The notes under the pieces: model-generated
What the model was told of the DNA's origin: nothing
Seen by the model: the letters and a program-made list of their open reading frames with translations, nothing else
Databases searched by the model: none
Shown here: in pieces, positions 45,948 to 55,235 of the stretch
Numbering within the stretch: the stretch's first letter is position 1
Layout of the letters: each line of letters begins with the position of its first letter
From: Phycisphaeraceae bacterium
GTDB taxonomy: Bacteria; Planctomycetota; Phycisphaerae; Phycisphaerales; UBA1924
Length of the DNA: 64,000 nucleotides
NCBI GenBank assembly: GCA_019636655.1
Contig: JAHBXB010000002.1
Coordinates: 694,537 to 758,536, forward strand
Direction: 5' to 3'
Made by a program: the position numbers and the translations under genes

Positions 45948-48254
45948 ATGCGGATTTGTCTGGTCTCACGCGAGGCCTACCCGTTCATCGGCGGCGGTAT
46001 CGCGGCGTACGTCGCGGAAATCGGCAGCGCCCTCGTTGCCGCGGGACATGAGCTGCACCTGCTGACGTATCCGTATGAAAGCCTGACGACCCGCGGCGCG
46101 GACGCCCTCCCCGGCGTCGTCTTCCACTCCGTGGACACCAGCGACGGCCCCGCGGCGATTCCCGGCGCCTACTTCTGCGAAGCCGCCCAGTACGCCATGG
46201 CCGTGTACTCGACGCTCAAGGGGCTCCACGAGATCCACCGCTTCGATTACATCGAGTTCCCGGAGTACCGCGGCGAGGGATACTTCGCCCTGCGGGCCAA
46301 GCGCACGCTCGGCCACTTCGAGGGCGCGGTGCTTGGCGTCCGCCTCCACACGCCGCTGTACCTCTGCCACGACCTGGACCTGCAGTCCTCGCTCTCGCTC
46401 GAGATCGAGATCCTGAGGCACATGGAGATCCGCTCGGCCGCCAACGCCGATGTGCTCCTCTCGGCCAGCCGATCGATGATGGATCGCATGCTCTGCGAGA
46501 TGGGGGACGAGGCGCCGCCGGAATCGGCTCAATCCCGCGTGGTGCTCCCTCTGCCTGTTCACCTCGACACGCTATCGGAGCGGATGGGCGTGGATCTTGT
46601 GGAGGCCAAACGCCCGGTCCCCGTCACCACCGCCGGCCACGCGACCAGGACGGTGCTGTACTTCGGCCGGCTGCAACTGATCAAGGGGGTTGTGGAGCTT
46701 GTCGAGGCGGGCAAGCGGCTCCTGGAGCGGGGACTGGATCTCCGGTTCCTGCTTGTCGGCGGCGACACGCTCAGCGGCCCGTTCGGCCGGAGCATGCTCG
46801 CACACCTCGAAAAACTCGTCCAGGGCCCGTGGCGTGACCGGTTCGAGTTCGCCGGCCAGTACCCACGCGAGAGGCTCGGCCCTGCGATCCGGCAGGCCGC
46901 GGTCTGCTGCCTCCCCTCGCGATGGGAGTCATTCTCGATGGCCTGCATCGAGGCGATGTCGCTGGGCGCCGTCGTCGTCGCGGGGGACGCGGGCGGCCTG
47001 GGCGAGATCATCGAGGACGGCAAGAACGGCGTGAAGTTCGCCGCCGGCGAGGCCGCCTCGCTCGAGCAGGCGCTGCTCCGCGCCCTCGAAGACGAATCCC
47101 TCCGCGCCACCATTGCCGCGAACGCCCCCAAGCGGGCCTTCGAGATCAGCGACTCGGCGTCGATCGTCCGCGGCCTGGGCGAGGCCATCGCCGCCGCCCG
47201 CCCGATGACCGCCCGCGAGGAGCGTCGCGCGGCCGCCGCGGCGGCCCGCCGGGCGCGCGCCGAGGGGCCAGACCTGACGGTGGTCATCCCGTTCTACAAC
47301 GTCGGCCACTACCTGCCCGAGACGCTCGACTCGATCCACGCCCAGACGCACCGCGATTTCGACCTGATCATCGTCAACGACGGCTCCACCGAACCGCACA
47401 GCCTCCGCCTGCTGGCCGACCTGGAACGCGACGGCTACCGCGTCGTTCACAAGCCCAATGGCGGCCTCGGCTCGGCGCGAAACGCGGGGTTCCACGCCGC
47501 TCGCAGCAAGTGGATCATCCCCATCGACGGCGACGACCTGGCGCACCCGACCATGGTCGAGAAACTGCTGGGCGCGATCAAGCGGGGCGACCCCGTCGGC
47601 GGCCTCGCCTCGGTGAGCCCGATGTTCGTCTCGTTCACCGACCGGCACGAGAACCTGGTCTCGGGCTACGCGCCGATGGCCTTCGACCGCGACCTGCTGC
47701 TGGCGCGGAACATCGCCGGGCCCGGCGGCGGATCGATCCTTGATCGCCAGGCCGTGCTCGATGTCGGCGGCTACGACGAGTGGCTGACCAGCTACGAGGA
47801 CTGGGACATGTGGTGCCGCCTGGCCAAGACCGGCCGGCGCGGCGTCGCACTCCCCGAGTTCCTCCTCTACTACCGCCTCCGCCCGGGGTCGCTGATGCGC
47901 GCCGAGGCCATCCCCCGCAACCAGGCGCTCAAGTCCTACCTGCTCTCGAAGCACGCCGACATGGCCCTCTCGCCCTCGCGCGTCCTCCGGCTCGAGCACG
48001 CCGAGGCCGAGCGGTACAAGGCCCTCGCCGCACTCCGCGAATCCCAGGCGCACGACCTCGAGGCCCGCCTGCACGCCTCCGCCACACTCGACGGCGCCGA
48101 CCCGATCGCCCGCACCCGCGCCGAGATCCGCGCCCGCGAACTCATCGACCAGAACATCCGCTACCGGATGGTCGACAAGGTGAACACCGCGATGAAGGCC
48201 ATCCGGATCCAGCGCCCCGTCAAACGGCTGCTCAGGATGCGACCGGGGCGCTGA
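45948..48254 (+). CDS. Fused glycosyltransferase: GT4 domain plus GT2 domain
   Basis: 768 residues, ATG with GGAGG 5 bases upstream. GT4 part (about 1-410): SREAYPFIGGGIAAYV, YFGRLQLIKGVVELV and SRWESFSMACIEAMSLG. GT2 part (about 440-660): LTVVIPFYNVGHYLPE, IIVNDGSTEPHS and the metal motif PIDGDDLAHP. The C-terminal helices are charged. The build parallels the divergent gene at 43522, so the pair may have arisen by duplication, though the sequences have diverged strongly. Its 3' end overlaps the next convergent gene by 23 bases. Confidence 0.88.
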   Translation: MRICLVSREAYPFIGGGIAAYVAEIGSALVAAGHELHLLTYPYESLTTRGADALPGVVFHSVDTSDGPAAIPGAYFCEAAQYAMAVYSTLKGLHEIHRFDYIEFPEYRGEGYFALRAKRTLGHFEGAVLGVRLHTPLYLCHDLDLQSSLSLEIEILRHMEIRSAANADVLLSASRSMMDRMLCEMGDEAPPESAQSRVVLPLPVHLDTLSERMGVDLVEAKRPVPVTTAGHATRTVLYFGRLQLIKGVVELVEAGKRLLERGLDLRFLLVGGDTLSGPFGRSMLAHLEKLVQGPWRDRFEFAGQYPRERLGPAIRQAAVCCLPSRWESFSMACIEAMSLGAVVVAGDAGGLGEIIEDGKNGVKFAAGEAASLEQALLRALEDESLRATIAANAPKRAFEISDSASIVRGLGEAIAAARPMTAREERRAAAAAARRARAEGPDLTVVIPFYNVGHYLPETLDSIHAQTHRDFDLIIVNDGSTEPHSLRLLADLERDGYRVVHKPNGGLGSARNAGFHAARSKWIIPIDGDDLAHPTMVEKLLGAIKRGDPVGGLASVSPMFVSFTDRHENLVSGYAPMAFDRDLLLARNIAGPGGGSILDRQAVLDVGGYDEWLTSYEDWDMWCRLAKTGRRGVALPEFLLYYRLRPGSLMRAEAIPRNQALKSYLLSKHADMALSPSRVLRLEHAEAERYKALAALRESQAHDLEARLHASATLDGADPIARTRAEIRARELIDQNIRYRMVDKVNTAMKAIRIQRPVKRLLRMRPGR

Positions 48255-50559
48255 GCCGACGGCCCGGGGTGACGGTCACGCCGTCTCCATTGGCCCGCGC
48301 GTGGCCCGCCGGCCCGTCCCCCGTCGCGCCCGACGTCGCGGGTCCGGATCCCAGGTTCAGGAAGTCCTCAACCGACCGCCGGCACCGGGCCTCGTACGTC
48401 GGCAAGTACCGCCGGTACTCGGCCGCGATCTCCACACGCTCGTCGATCGCCCGCACCAGGTATTCCGCGATGACGTCGGCCCGCTCCGGGAACGGCACCA
48501 CGAGCCGCTCGTAGAGATACCGGTTGTCCTCGAACAGATGGCTCACCGGCCCGATCAGGCACGGCACACCCATCCGCAGGCTCTCCAAGGGCAGCATCGG
48601 GCAGCACTCCGCGAACGTCACGTACATCGTGCAGTGCGTGCGCCGCATCGCCGGGAACAACTCGTCATGCGTGAGCTGGTCGCTCTGCATGCGGACGCAC
48701 GGGATGCCCAGGTACTCGATCACCGCACGCGCACGTTCATCGACACCCGTCGCGTGCAGCCGCACCTCGGGCACGAGCTTGAGCGCCGAGAGCGCCGCGT
48801 GCGGGTTCTTCCGCGAGGTGAACCCCGAGAGCCACATGCCCACGTGCCGCTCATTGGGCGGCAGGTCCGTCGCCGGCTCCACGCACTCGCCATCGACCCG
48901 GTTGAGCAGCACCGCCGACCGGACGCCGAGCGAGCGGAACAGCCGATCCTGGCCGAACTTGTCCGTCGCGATGCTGTGGATCACGCCCCGCCGCGCGGCG
49001 TCGACCCACATCCCAAAGAGCTGCCACGTGTAGTCCTCGGAGAACTGCACGTACGAAGCGTGCCAGAACAGGTCAAACCGCGCCGACGGCCGCAGCCTCC
49101 GCACCGCCTCCACCAGCCGGAGCTGCGCCGTGTCGCCGCCGGAGACGACGACGTGCTCCACGCCGGTCGCCGCGATCACCGCCGCGTGGTGCTCGATCTG
49201 ATCCGCCGGGATGTTGTACGGGTCTTCCTCGCGGGTCGCGGGCACCGGGTACCAGTGCTCGAAGAGCCCGCGCGTCGACGACGTCACCCCGAGCCACCTG
49301 GGGCACGAGACCGCCAGCACGCGCGGCGAGGCCGCCCGCACCGACTCGATGTACTGCTGCTCCCGCGCCGAGAACATCCGGAGTTTCGTGCGCGACGCCG
49401 TGCTCACCGGTGCCGCCGGCGCTTCGGGCGCAACCGGCCGGGCGACCGCGGCCTGCCGCATCGGGTTCTGCGCCGGGCGAACCGTCACGGTCCCCGAATC
49501 GGCGCCGGTTCCCGATACGGAAAGGTCGATCGTCTCCCGCCGCCCCATGAACTCGACCTCGACCAGCCCGCTCCACCCGTGCGACAGAAAGACCAGTTCC
49601 GGATCGGTATCCACCGGCACCCGCGCCGTCCCTGTACCGGCGCACACGAGGCAGCGACCGTACGCCCGATCCGCGGCGGCCCTCGCAGCAAAGCCCCCGT
49701 CACTCTCAATAAAGTCCCACGGCACTGGGGCTAGCCCCGCATTGGCCCGCCCCTCGAGCAGCCACACCTCAGTCCCCTGCGAGCCCGCGCCCGGGCGGCC
49801 CAGGGCACGCACCGTCACGATCCGCTGGTTGCGGTTCCTCAGCCATCGCAGCCGGTTCCACCACCCGTTGCGGCGAAGCCTCGCGCCGACGCGGTACGTC
49901 GAGTGGGCCTTGATATACGCCAACTCATCCGCCATCTCGCAGACGCGCCGGACCACCGTGTCCTCGTCCGGCAGGCGCGGCGCCGGGGGTGCCGACTCCC
50001 GCGAATGAGCCGGTGTTCCCAGCGAAGCTCGAACGTGCTTCGGATCGCTCTTCGACAGGCAGAACACGCCCACGGCGTTGCCGTCGTGGTCCGCGAACAG
50101 CGCGTGGCGGACGCACGACAACGACTCAAAGTCCCGCGGCTCCCACGACCCCGATCCGTCCGCCGGCCCGTCGCCGTCACCGAGCATGACTTGGGCCACG
50201 ACATAGTCCGCACGGTCGAGCGCCGCGCCGAGCAGCGCCCTGCCCGCGTCCCTCCCGCCGCCCCGAAGAATCCCGCTGCCGACCATCACGGCATCCCACC
50301 GACCCGTCTGCGACTCCAGGACTTCCGCTGGCCTCCCCTCGTGAACGGCGTCGTACAGACCGCGGCGTGCCGCATCGAGGCCGCTGCCCGAGGCCGCGAT
50401 CCCTTCAAGCCGCGCCCGCGCGCCGCGGCGGTCATCGCAGAACTCGCGCAGGATCACCCCCCACCGGCCCGAGTCCGCACTGACATCAAGCAGCCGATCC
50501 GGCGCGATCGCCCGCAGCAGATCGATGCAGAAGGGAATGTCATGCCAGGTCGTTGCCAC
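48232..50559 (-). CDS. Methyltransferase-like domain fused to GT4-like glycosyltransferase
   Basis: 775 residues from GTG 50559 (GGAGAG about 9 bases upstream). The N-terminal part (about 1-180) begins WHDIPFCIDLLRAIAPDRLLDVSADSGRWG, a Rossmann methyltransferase opening with a degenerate SAM loop. The middle (180-390) is a less ordered spacer with a beta part. The C-terminal part (about 400-760) is GT-B-like, with DPYNIPADQIEHH, WLSGFTSRKNPHAAL and the donor-site TFAECCPMLPLESLRMG. A final Gly/Ala tail follows. It lies 39 bases after the GT29-like gene and probably acts on the same glycan. Confidence 0.75.
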   Translation of the reverse strand: MATTWHDIPFCIDLLRAIAPDRLLDVSADSGRWGVILREFCDDRRGARARLEGIAASGSGLDAARRGLYDAVHEGRPAEVLESQTGRWDAVMVGSGILRGGGRDAGRALLGAALDRADYVVAQVMLGDGDGPADGSGSWEPRDFESLSCVRHALFADHDGNAVGVFCLSKSDPKHVRASLGTPAHSRESAPPAPRLPDEDTVVRRVCEMADELAYIKAHSTYRVGARLRRNGWWNRLRWLRNRNQRIVTVRALGRPGAGSQGTEVWLLEGRANAGLAPVPWDFIESDGGFAARAAADRAYGRCLVCAGTGTARVPVDTDPELVFLSHGWSGLVEVEFMGRRETIDLSVSGTGADSGTVTVRPAQNPMRQAAVARPVAPEAPAAPVSTASRTKLRMFSAREQQYIESVRAASPRVLAVSCPRWLGVTSSTRGLFEHWYPVPATREEDPYNIPADQIEHHAAVIAATGVEHVVVSGGDTAQLRLVEAVRRLRPSARFDLFWHASYVQFSEDYTWQLFGMWVDAARRGVIHSIATDKFGQDRLFRSLGVRSAVLLNRVDGECVEPATDLPPNERHVGMWLSGFTSRKNPHAALSALKLVPEVRLHATGVDERARAVIEYLGIPCVRMQSDQLTHDELFPAMRRTHCTMYVTFAECCPMLPLESLRMGVPCLIGPVSHLFEDNRYLYERLVVPFPERADVIAEYLVRAIDERVEIAAEYRRYLPTYEARCRRSVEDFLNLGSGPATSGATGDGPAGHARANGDGVTVTPGRRLSAPVAS

Positions 50560-50598
50560 CGTCGTTGCTCTCCGTCCCCGCCCCCACACCCACGCGTC

Positions 50599-51732
50599 TC
50601 ACACCCCGACCCCCAAGACCCGAACCAGGCTCTTGACCAGCCGCTCACGCTCCCACGCGGCGCTCGCCGCGAGATGCTTCGCCGCGACCAGATCGGCCGC
50701 ATCCGACGCCACGATCTGCTCGGCGAGGCGGTCCTTCCGGGCGACCGCGTCCCGCAGCCTCCGCACCTCGGCGGACAGATGCTCCTCCCGTTCGGCCCCC
50801 GCCGCCACGCGCGCGGCGAGTGCTCGAGCCTCATCGTGGAGCCGGGCCGTCTCCTCGCCGAGCCGGCGCGAGGTCTCCTCGAGGGCCGCGCCCACCCGCC
50901 TCAGTTCGTCGTCCAGTTCCGCCGCCCGCCGGACCGCGGCCTCTCTCTCTCTCGCCACGGGCTCGATCTCCGCAACCCGCTTCAGCAGCGAATCCCGCTC
51001 CGCCCAGAGCCGCCGGACGTGCTCGTGCGCCTCGAGCAACTCCCTCTCGTGCCGGAACCCGGCCGAGGTCAACTCCTGCGCCAGCCGCAGGAGTTTCTGG
51101 TTCTCCTCCCACAGCATGGCTTCCACTTCGCCGGCCGCCGATTCCCGTCGCTCCTCGGCCTTTCCACCAAGGCCCGCGCCAACCTCCAGGGCCTCCGCCT
51201 GGCGGGCCGGGTCCAAGAACTCGACCTGCCCCTCGGCGATCAGTTCGAGGAACAGCAGCCGCTCCCGCGTCCCGGAGTGCTTCGGCCCGGCGACGGCGGA
51301 ATCGCTGTAGTGGTGCGATGGGCCCTGGAAAAAATCGAACCCGTGGAGCACGACCTTCCATCCGGCGCGAATGTACGTCATCGCCGCGAGGAGCCCGGAC
51401 GAGGGGTGCTCGTACCCCAGTCGCGCGATCGTCGCCTCCACGTCGTCCCACTTCAGACGCCGTGCGTGCGGGTAGCGGGCCACCATCTCCTGCCAGTTGT
51501 CGACCGGCGGACGGGCCACGCACAGCACGCGCGGGTACTCACTCCTCGCCTGCTCCGCAAACAGCGTCCAGGTGATCCACTCGTCTGTCCGGGAGCCCAC
51601 CTGCTCCTCGTGCCCGTCGATCCGGAACTCGTTGAACCGCGCCACCACGCCGTCAAAGGCGTCGACCGCAGCGCCCAGGTCACCCTGGAGAGCGCTGGGC
51701 CCGTTGCCGATCAGCAGGACACGGTCGCTCAA
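50599..51732 (-). CDS. GT29-like (sialyltransferase-type) glycosyltransferase with coiled-coil tail
   Basis: 377 residues from TTG 51732 (GGAG 7 bases upstream; no ATG or GTG is available in the N-terminal part). Residues 1-205 match the three sialylmotifs of family GT29: L-type VLLIGNGPSALQG...FDGVVARFNEF (5-36), S-type HPSSGLLAAMTYIRAGW followed by VVLHGFDFF (about 119-146), and VS-type H-x4-E as KHSGTRE (about 159-165). The rest (about 210-365) is a long, charged coiled coil. Donor may be CMP-sialic acid or a related CMP sugar. It is the first gene of a pair with the methyltransferase-glycosyltransferase fusion. Confidence 0.7.
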   Translation of the reverse strand: MSDRVLLIGNGPSALQGDLGAAVDAFDGVVARFNEFRIDGHEEQVGSRTDEWITWTLFAEQARSEYPRVLCVARPPVDNWQEMVARYPHARRLKWDDVEATIARLGYEHPSSGLLAAMTYIRAGWKVVLHGFDFFQGPSHHYSDSAVAGPKHSGTRERLLFLELIAEGQVEFLDPARQAEALEVGAGLGGKAEERRESAAGEVEAMLWEENQKLLRLAQELTSAGFRHERELLEAHEHVRRLWAERDSLLKRVAEIEPVAREREAAVRRAAELDDELRRVGAALEETSRRLGEETARLHDEARALAARVAAGAEREEHLSAEVRRLRDAVARKDRLAEQIVASDAADLVAAKHLAASAAWERERLVKSLVRVLGVGV

Positions 51733-51882
51733 ACCCGGTCTCCGACGCGGCCGACGGCGCCCGAAGACACAGTCGACCCGTTCCTCTCCCCCGCCGCCCC
51801 GCGACCACGGTGAAGCCGCACCTTCACGCCCGGGTACCGCTGCCCCGGCGCGTGCAAGCAACAAGTATACGCCTACGCCCCC

Positions 51883-53385
51883 CTAACCCCGGGCGACAAA
51901 CTCCGACACCAGCCGCACGCCCCACCCCGTCGGTCCCTTCACGAACGGCCCCGAATCCCCCTCCACCGCGTGCACCCCGGCGATATCGATGTGGGCCCAC
52001 GGCACGCCTTCGCTCACGAAGTAACTCAGGAACGCCGCCCCCTGGATCGGGTGCGCCTTCCGGTTGGGGTTGCTGTTCACCACGTCCGCGACCGGGCTCT
52101 TCATCATGTCCCGGTACTCCTTGTCCATTGGCAGCCGCCACCACCGCTCGCCGCTGGTCTCCATCGCGTCCTCCAGCCGGCGCCGGAGCTTGTCGTCCTC
52201 GCAGAACATCCCCGCGAACGTGCTCCCCAGCGCCACCACCACCCCGCCCGTCAGCGTCGCGAGGTCCACGATGCACGAGGGGTCCTCGTTCTCGCACGCC
52301 CAGCACAGGGCGTCGGCAAGCACCAGCCGGCCCTCGGCGTCGGTGTTCGTCACCTCCACCGTCACGCCGTTCCGGTACCGGATGATGTCGTCGGGCCGGT
52401 ACGCCTCGTCGCTGATCGAGTTCTCCGCCACGCTCAGCAGCGCCACCACGCGCGTCCGTGGCTTCACGACGGTCGCGATCGCGTGCATCGCGCCCAGCAC
52501 CGCGCACCCGCCGTCCTTGTCCCGCTTCATCCCCACCATCGAGTTGTTGATCTTGAGCGACAGCCCGCCGGTGTCGTAGGTCATCGTCTTGCCCACCAGC
52601 ACCACCGACTTGCCGCCGCGGGACGATCCCCTCGCCGGCTTGTACTCCAGGCGGATCATGCAGGGCTTGTTCTCGCTCGCCTTGCCGACGTTGATCAGCC
52701 CCGTCAGCCGCTCCTTCTCCAGTTCCTTGCCCTCGATCACGCGGCAGGACATGCCCGTCGCCTTCGCGATCTGCTTCGCCTTCGCCGCGATGAATCGCGG
52801 GGTCGCGATGTTCGGCGGCGTCTCGCTGAGCGTCCGCGCGATGTTCACGCTGCGCGCCAGCGCCAGCCCCTGCTCCATCCCGCTGGAGAACGCGGCGCTG
52901 GGCGACGACAGCACCACCGCCACGCGATCGGGCCCCTTCCCGCCGTTGCTTCCGGTGCCCTTGAACTCATCGCACACCCAGCCGAGCAGGCCCATCCCCT
53001 CGCCGAAGCACCGACCGGCCGCCCCAAGGTCCGCACGCACCGCCTTGAGCGGCCCGCTCAGATCCACCCGCACCTTCCCCTCCTTCACCGCCGCCAGCCG
53101 GCGCCCCACCGCCGCCGCCGCCGCACGGAGGTCCCCTACTTTGAACGAGTCCCTGCTCCCCAGCCCGACGATGATCACCCTCGCCGTCCCCCCCCGCGCC
53201 TTGGCCGGAAACGCCTCGGCGATCCGCCCGAGGTCCCCGGTGCACTCGCCCCGCCTTGCCGCCGCCGCGATCGACGCATCGGTATCCAGGTCCCGCGTCT
53301 GCTTGTCCAACTCCGCTTTCTGGAACACCCCCACCACCAGCACCTCGGCGGACCCGCGATCGGCAACCTTGATCGACTGAAACAT
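51883..53385 (-). CDS. pepA: Leucyl aminopeptidase (M17)
   Basis: 500 residues, ATG with AAGGAG 8 bases upstream. Cytosolic, hexameric di-metal aminopeptidase. VGKTMTYDTGGLSLK (about 265-279) carries the catalytic Lys and metal Asp, MKRDKDGGCAVLGAM includes a metal ligand region, and the signature NTDAEGRLVLADAL is at about 344-357. The N-terminal macro-like domain is present (about 1-160). PepA proteins of some bacteria also bind DNA, but nothing here shows that. Confidence 0.95.
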   Translation of the reverse strand: MFQSIKVADRGSAEVLVVGVFQKAELDKQTRDLDTDASIAAAARRGECTGDLGRIAEAFPAKARGGTARVIIVGLGSRDSFKVGDLRAAAAAVGRRLAAVKEGKVRVDLSGPLKAVRADLGAAGRCFGEGMGLLGWVCDEFKGTGSNGGKGPDRVAVVLSSPSAAFSSGMEQGLALARSVNIARTLSETPPNIATPRFIAAKAKQIAKATGMSCRVIEGKELEKERLTGLINVGKASENKPCMIRLEYKPARGSSRGGKSVVLVGKTMTYDTGGLSLKINNSMVGMKRDKDGGCAVLGAMHAIATVVKPRTRVVALLSVAENSISDEAYRPDDIIRYRNGVTVEVTNTDAEGRLVLADALCWACENEDPSCIVDLATLTGGVVVALGSTFAGMFCEDDKLRRRLEDAMETSGERWWRLPMDKEYRDMMKSPVADVVNSNPNRKAHPIQGAAFLSYFVSEGVPWAHIDIAGVHAVEGDSGPFVKGPTGWGVRLVSEFVARG

Positions 53386-53495
53386 GCAGACTCTCCTTGC
53401 GGCCTTTTCGCGCGGTACTCACACCCCACGCGGCCGCAGAGTCTATTCCCCGGCATGTTCCAGGATGCACCCCTCCACCCTCTACTGATCATCCG

Positions 53496-53927
53496 CTACG
53501 CCGCAGCGCGCGGCCGGCACACGGCCTCCTGCGCCAACCACCGCATCACGTCACGGTCCGTCACGATCCCCGACAATCGACCCTGGCGGTCCATCACCGG
53601 AAGGCAGGAGATCGCCATCGAGAGCATCGTCGCCGCGCCCTCGGCGATCGGCGTGTCCACCGTCGCCGAGGCGACCTTGCGCGTCATGATCTGGTGCGCC
53701 CGCTTGGAGAGACAGGCCACGTCGCGCTGCTGCTCCGCCAGTTGACCCACGAACGGGCTCAGGTGCTTCAGCACGTCACGGTCCGACACGATGCCCACCA
53801 CCCGCTTCTCGTGCACCACCACCAGGTGGTGGAATCCGTGCTCCAGGAGCAGGCCGCGGATCGACTCGAGCCGCTCATCCATCCCGATCGTCACCACCTC
53901 GCGGGTCATGATCGTCTCGAGTGTCAT
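53496..53927 (-). CDS. Two-CBS-domain protein
   Basis: 143 residues from ATG 53927 (AAAGGG about 8 bases upstream); the longer frame lacks a ribosome site. The tandem CBS pair fills the protein: IMTREVVTIGMDERL...VGIVSDRDVLKHL (about 6-60) and IMTRKVASATVDTPI...SGIVTDRDVMRWL (about 78-136). Stand-alone CBS pairs sense adenine nucleotides and regulate partners. No partner gene is fused; pepA is the nearest neighbour downstream. Confidence 0.93.
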   Translation of the reverse strand: MTLETIMTREVVTIGMDERLESIRGLLLEHGFHHLVVVHEKRVVGIVSDRDVLKHLSPFVGQLAEQQRDVACLSKRAHQIMTRKVASATVDTPIAEGAATMLSMAISCLPVMDRQGRLSGIVTDRDVMRWLAQEAVCRPRAAA

Positions 53928-54049
53928 GGTTCGCCCTTTCTCATTTGGCAAGGCCCGCCTGCCCCATCTTGGATTCTGCAATTCAGTCGCACCCTCCCCG
54001 CCCGACCCGCGCCCGCCCGAGTCCGCGCCCCCGCGCATCCACTATGGGT

Positions 54050-54055
54050 TACCCT
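54050..54055 (+). promoter_or_regulatory. -10 element before the HIT gene (leaderless)
   Basis: TACCCT, 7 bases before the ATG at 54063; no ribosome site. Confidence 0.35.
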
Positions 54056-54062
54056 TCCTGAC

Positions 54063-54725
54063 ATGCGGCACCCAAACTCGCCAGACCCTTCCGCCGACCC
54101 TCTGGCCTTCCCGATGGCCTCCCTCGCCGCCCCTTGGCGGCTGGAGTACATCGAGTCGCTGGATTCGGACCCTTCACCAAGCACGGCGCCCCCCCCGCCC
54201 GGCACCCCGCCGACCCCGCCAACCAGCGGTTCGTTCCTCCGCGACTACTGGCTCTCGCCGACGATGGATCGGGCCAATCACGTTCTCGCCCGGATCCGCT
54301 ATAGCCCCGACACCTCGCCGCCCGATGGCGATGCGGACCCCGACCGCCTCGCCGGCATGATCCTGCTGAACGCCTACCCCTACGCCAACGGCCACCTGCT
54401 CGTCGCGCTCGCCCAGCCCCGCCCCACCCTGCTGGACTACGACGCCGACCAGCGCGCGGCCCTCTGGCGGCTGACCGATTTCGCAGCGCTGCTGATGCAG
54501 TCCGCGCTGGAGCCGCAGGGCATCAACATCGGCGTGAACCAGGGTCGGGCCGCGGGCGCCGGAGTCCCGTCGCACCTGCACGTTCATCTGGTTCCCCGGT
54601 GGAGCGGCGATGTGAACTTCATGTCTGTCACCGCCCGGATCCGCGTAATTCCCTCATCGCTCGACGCGATGGATGCGCGGTACCGCGCCGCGCTGGCACG
54701 CCTCCGCGCCGCCGGGCAGGCCTAG
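54063..54725 (+). CDS. HIT-family nucleotide hydrolase/phosphorylase
   Basis: 220 residues from the ATG at 54063; a second in-frame ATG is at 54114. N-terminal 50 residues are Pro-rich. The core follows the Ap4A-phosphorylase-like branch of HIT: LLNAYPYANGHLLVAL (about 100-115), GINIGVNQGRAAGAGVPSHLHVHLVPRW, with the active-site triad HLHVHL at about 175-180. Substrate likely a dinucleoside polyphosphate or nucleotidyl conjugate. Convergent with the small PilZ gene after 4 bases. Confidence 0.9.
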   Translation: MRHPNSPDPSADPLAFPMASLAAPWRLEYIESLDSDPSPSTAPPPPGTPPTPPTSGSFLRDYWLSPTMDRANHVLARIRYSPDTSPPDGDADPDRLAGMILLNAYPYANGHLLVALAQPRPTLLDYDADQRAALWRLTDFAALLMQSALEPQGINIGVNQGRAAGAGVPSHLHVHLVPRWSGDVNFMSVTARIRVIPSSLDAMDARYRAALARLRAAGQA

Positions 54726-54729
54726 CGCC

Positions 54730-55113
54730 CTACGCCGCGCGGGCCGACCCGAGCCTCAGCCCGAGCCGCCACCCCTGTCCCTCGCGCCGCCGCCGCACCA
54801 CCACGGCATCGCCCCACGCGCCGGCCTCCGTACGGTCCCGCAGCGTCAGCCTCGCGCCGATCGTGATGCCCCGCGGCGAGGTCACACCCAACCCGCCGTC
54901 GCTCACATCGACCAGGTCCAGCGAGACCAGCCCCATCCGCCCCCGTCCATCCCGCCAGGTCGCTAGAAGGCCGCCGGTCGCCGGCATCCGCACCGCCCGG
55001 CGACGGTCCAGTTTCATGGAACCCTCCCAGGGACCCGCGATCGATGCCGACGACTGCATCGCTCGCGCGAACCCAACCATCCGACGGGCCTGAGACGTCT
55101 GCATCTGTGTCAT
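54730..55113 (-). CDS. Single-domain PilZ protein
   Basis: 127 residues from ATG 55113 with GGAGG 7 bases upstream; the frame is open much further but has no protein-like content there. PilZ motifs: RRRAVR (about 40-45) and DVSDGGLGV (about 69-77). A c-di-GMP-binding effector or adaptor. The second PilZ protein of the window (the first is at 22366), consistent with active c-di-GMP signalling. Confidence 0.88.
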   Translation of the reverse strand: MTQMQTSQARRMVGFARAMQSSASIAGPWEGSMKLDRRRAVRMPATGGLLATWRDGRGRMGLVSLDLVDVSDGGLGVTSPRGITIGARLTLRDRTEAGAWGDAVVVRRRREGQGWRLGLRLGSARAA

Positions 55114-55235
55114 CGCGAAGCCTCCGCGCCGCCCCGTCCCAGAACCACGAATCGGCGGCTTATCGGCCTCGCTTAAGCGCCCTCGCGATGGAGTCGAGTT
55201 TCTTCGCGCGGCCCCACCCCGATGCGGGTGGTTCG

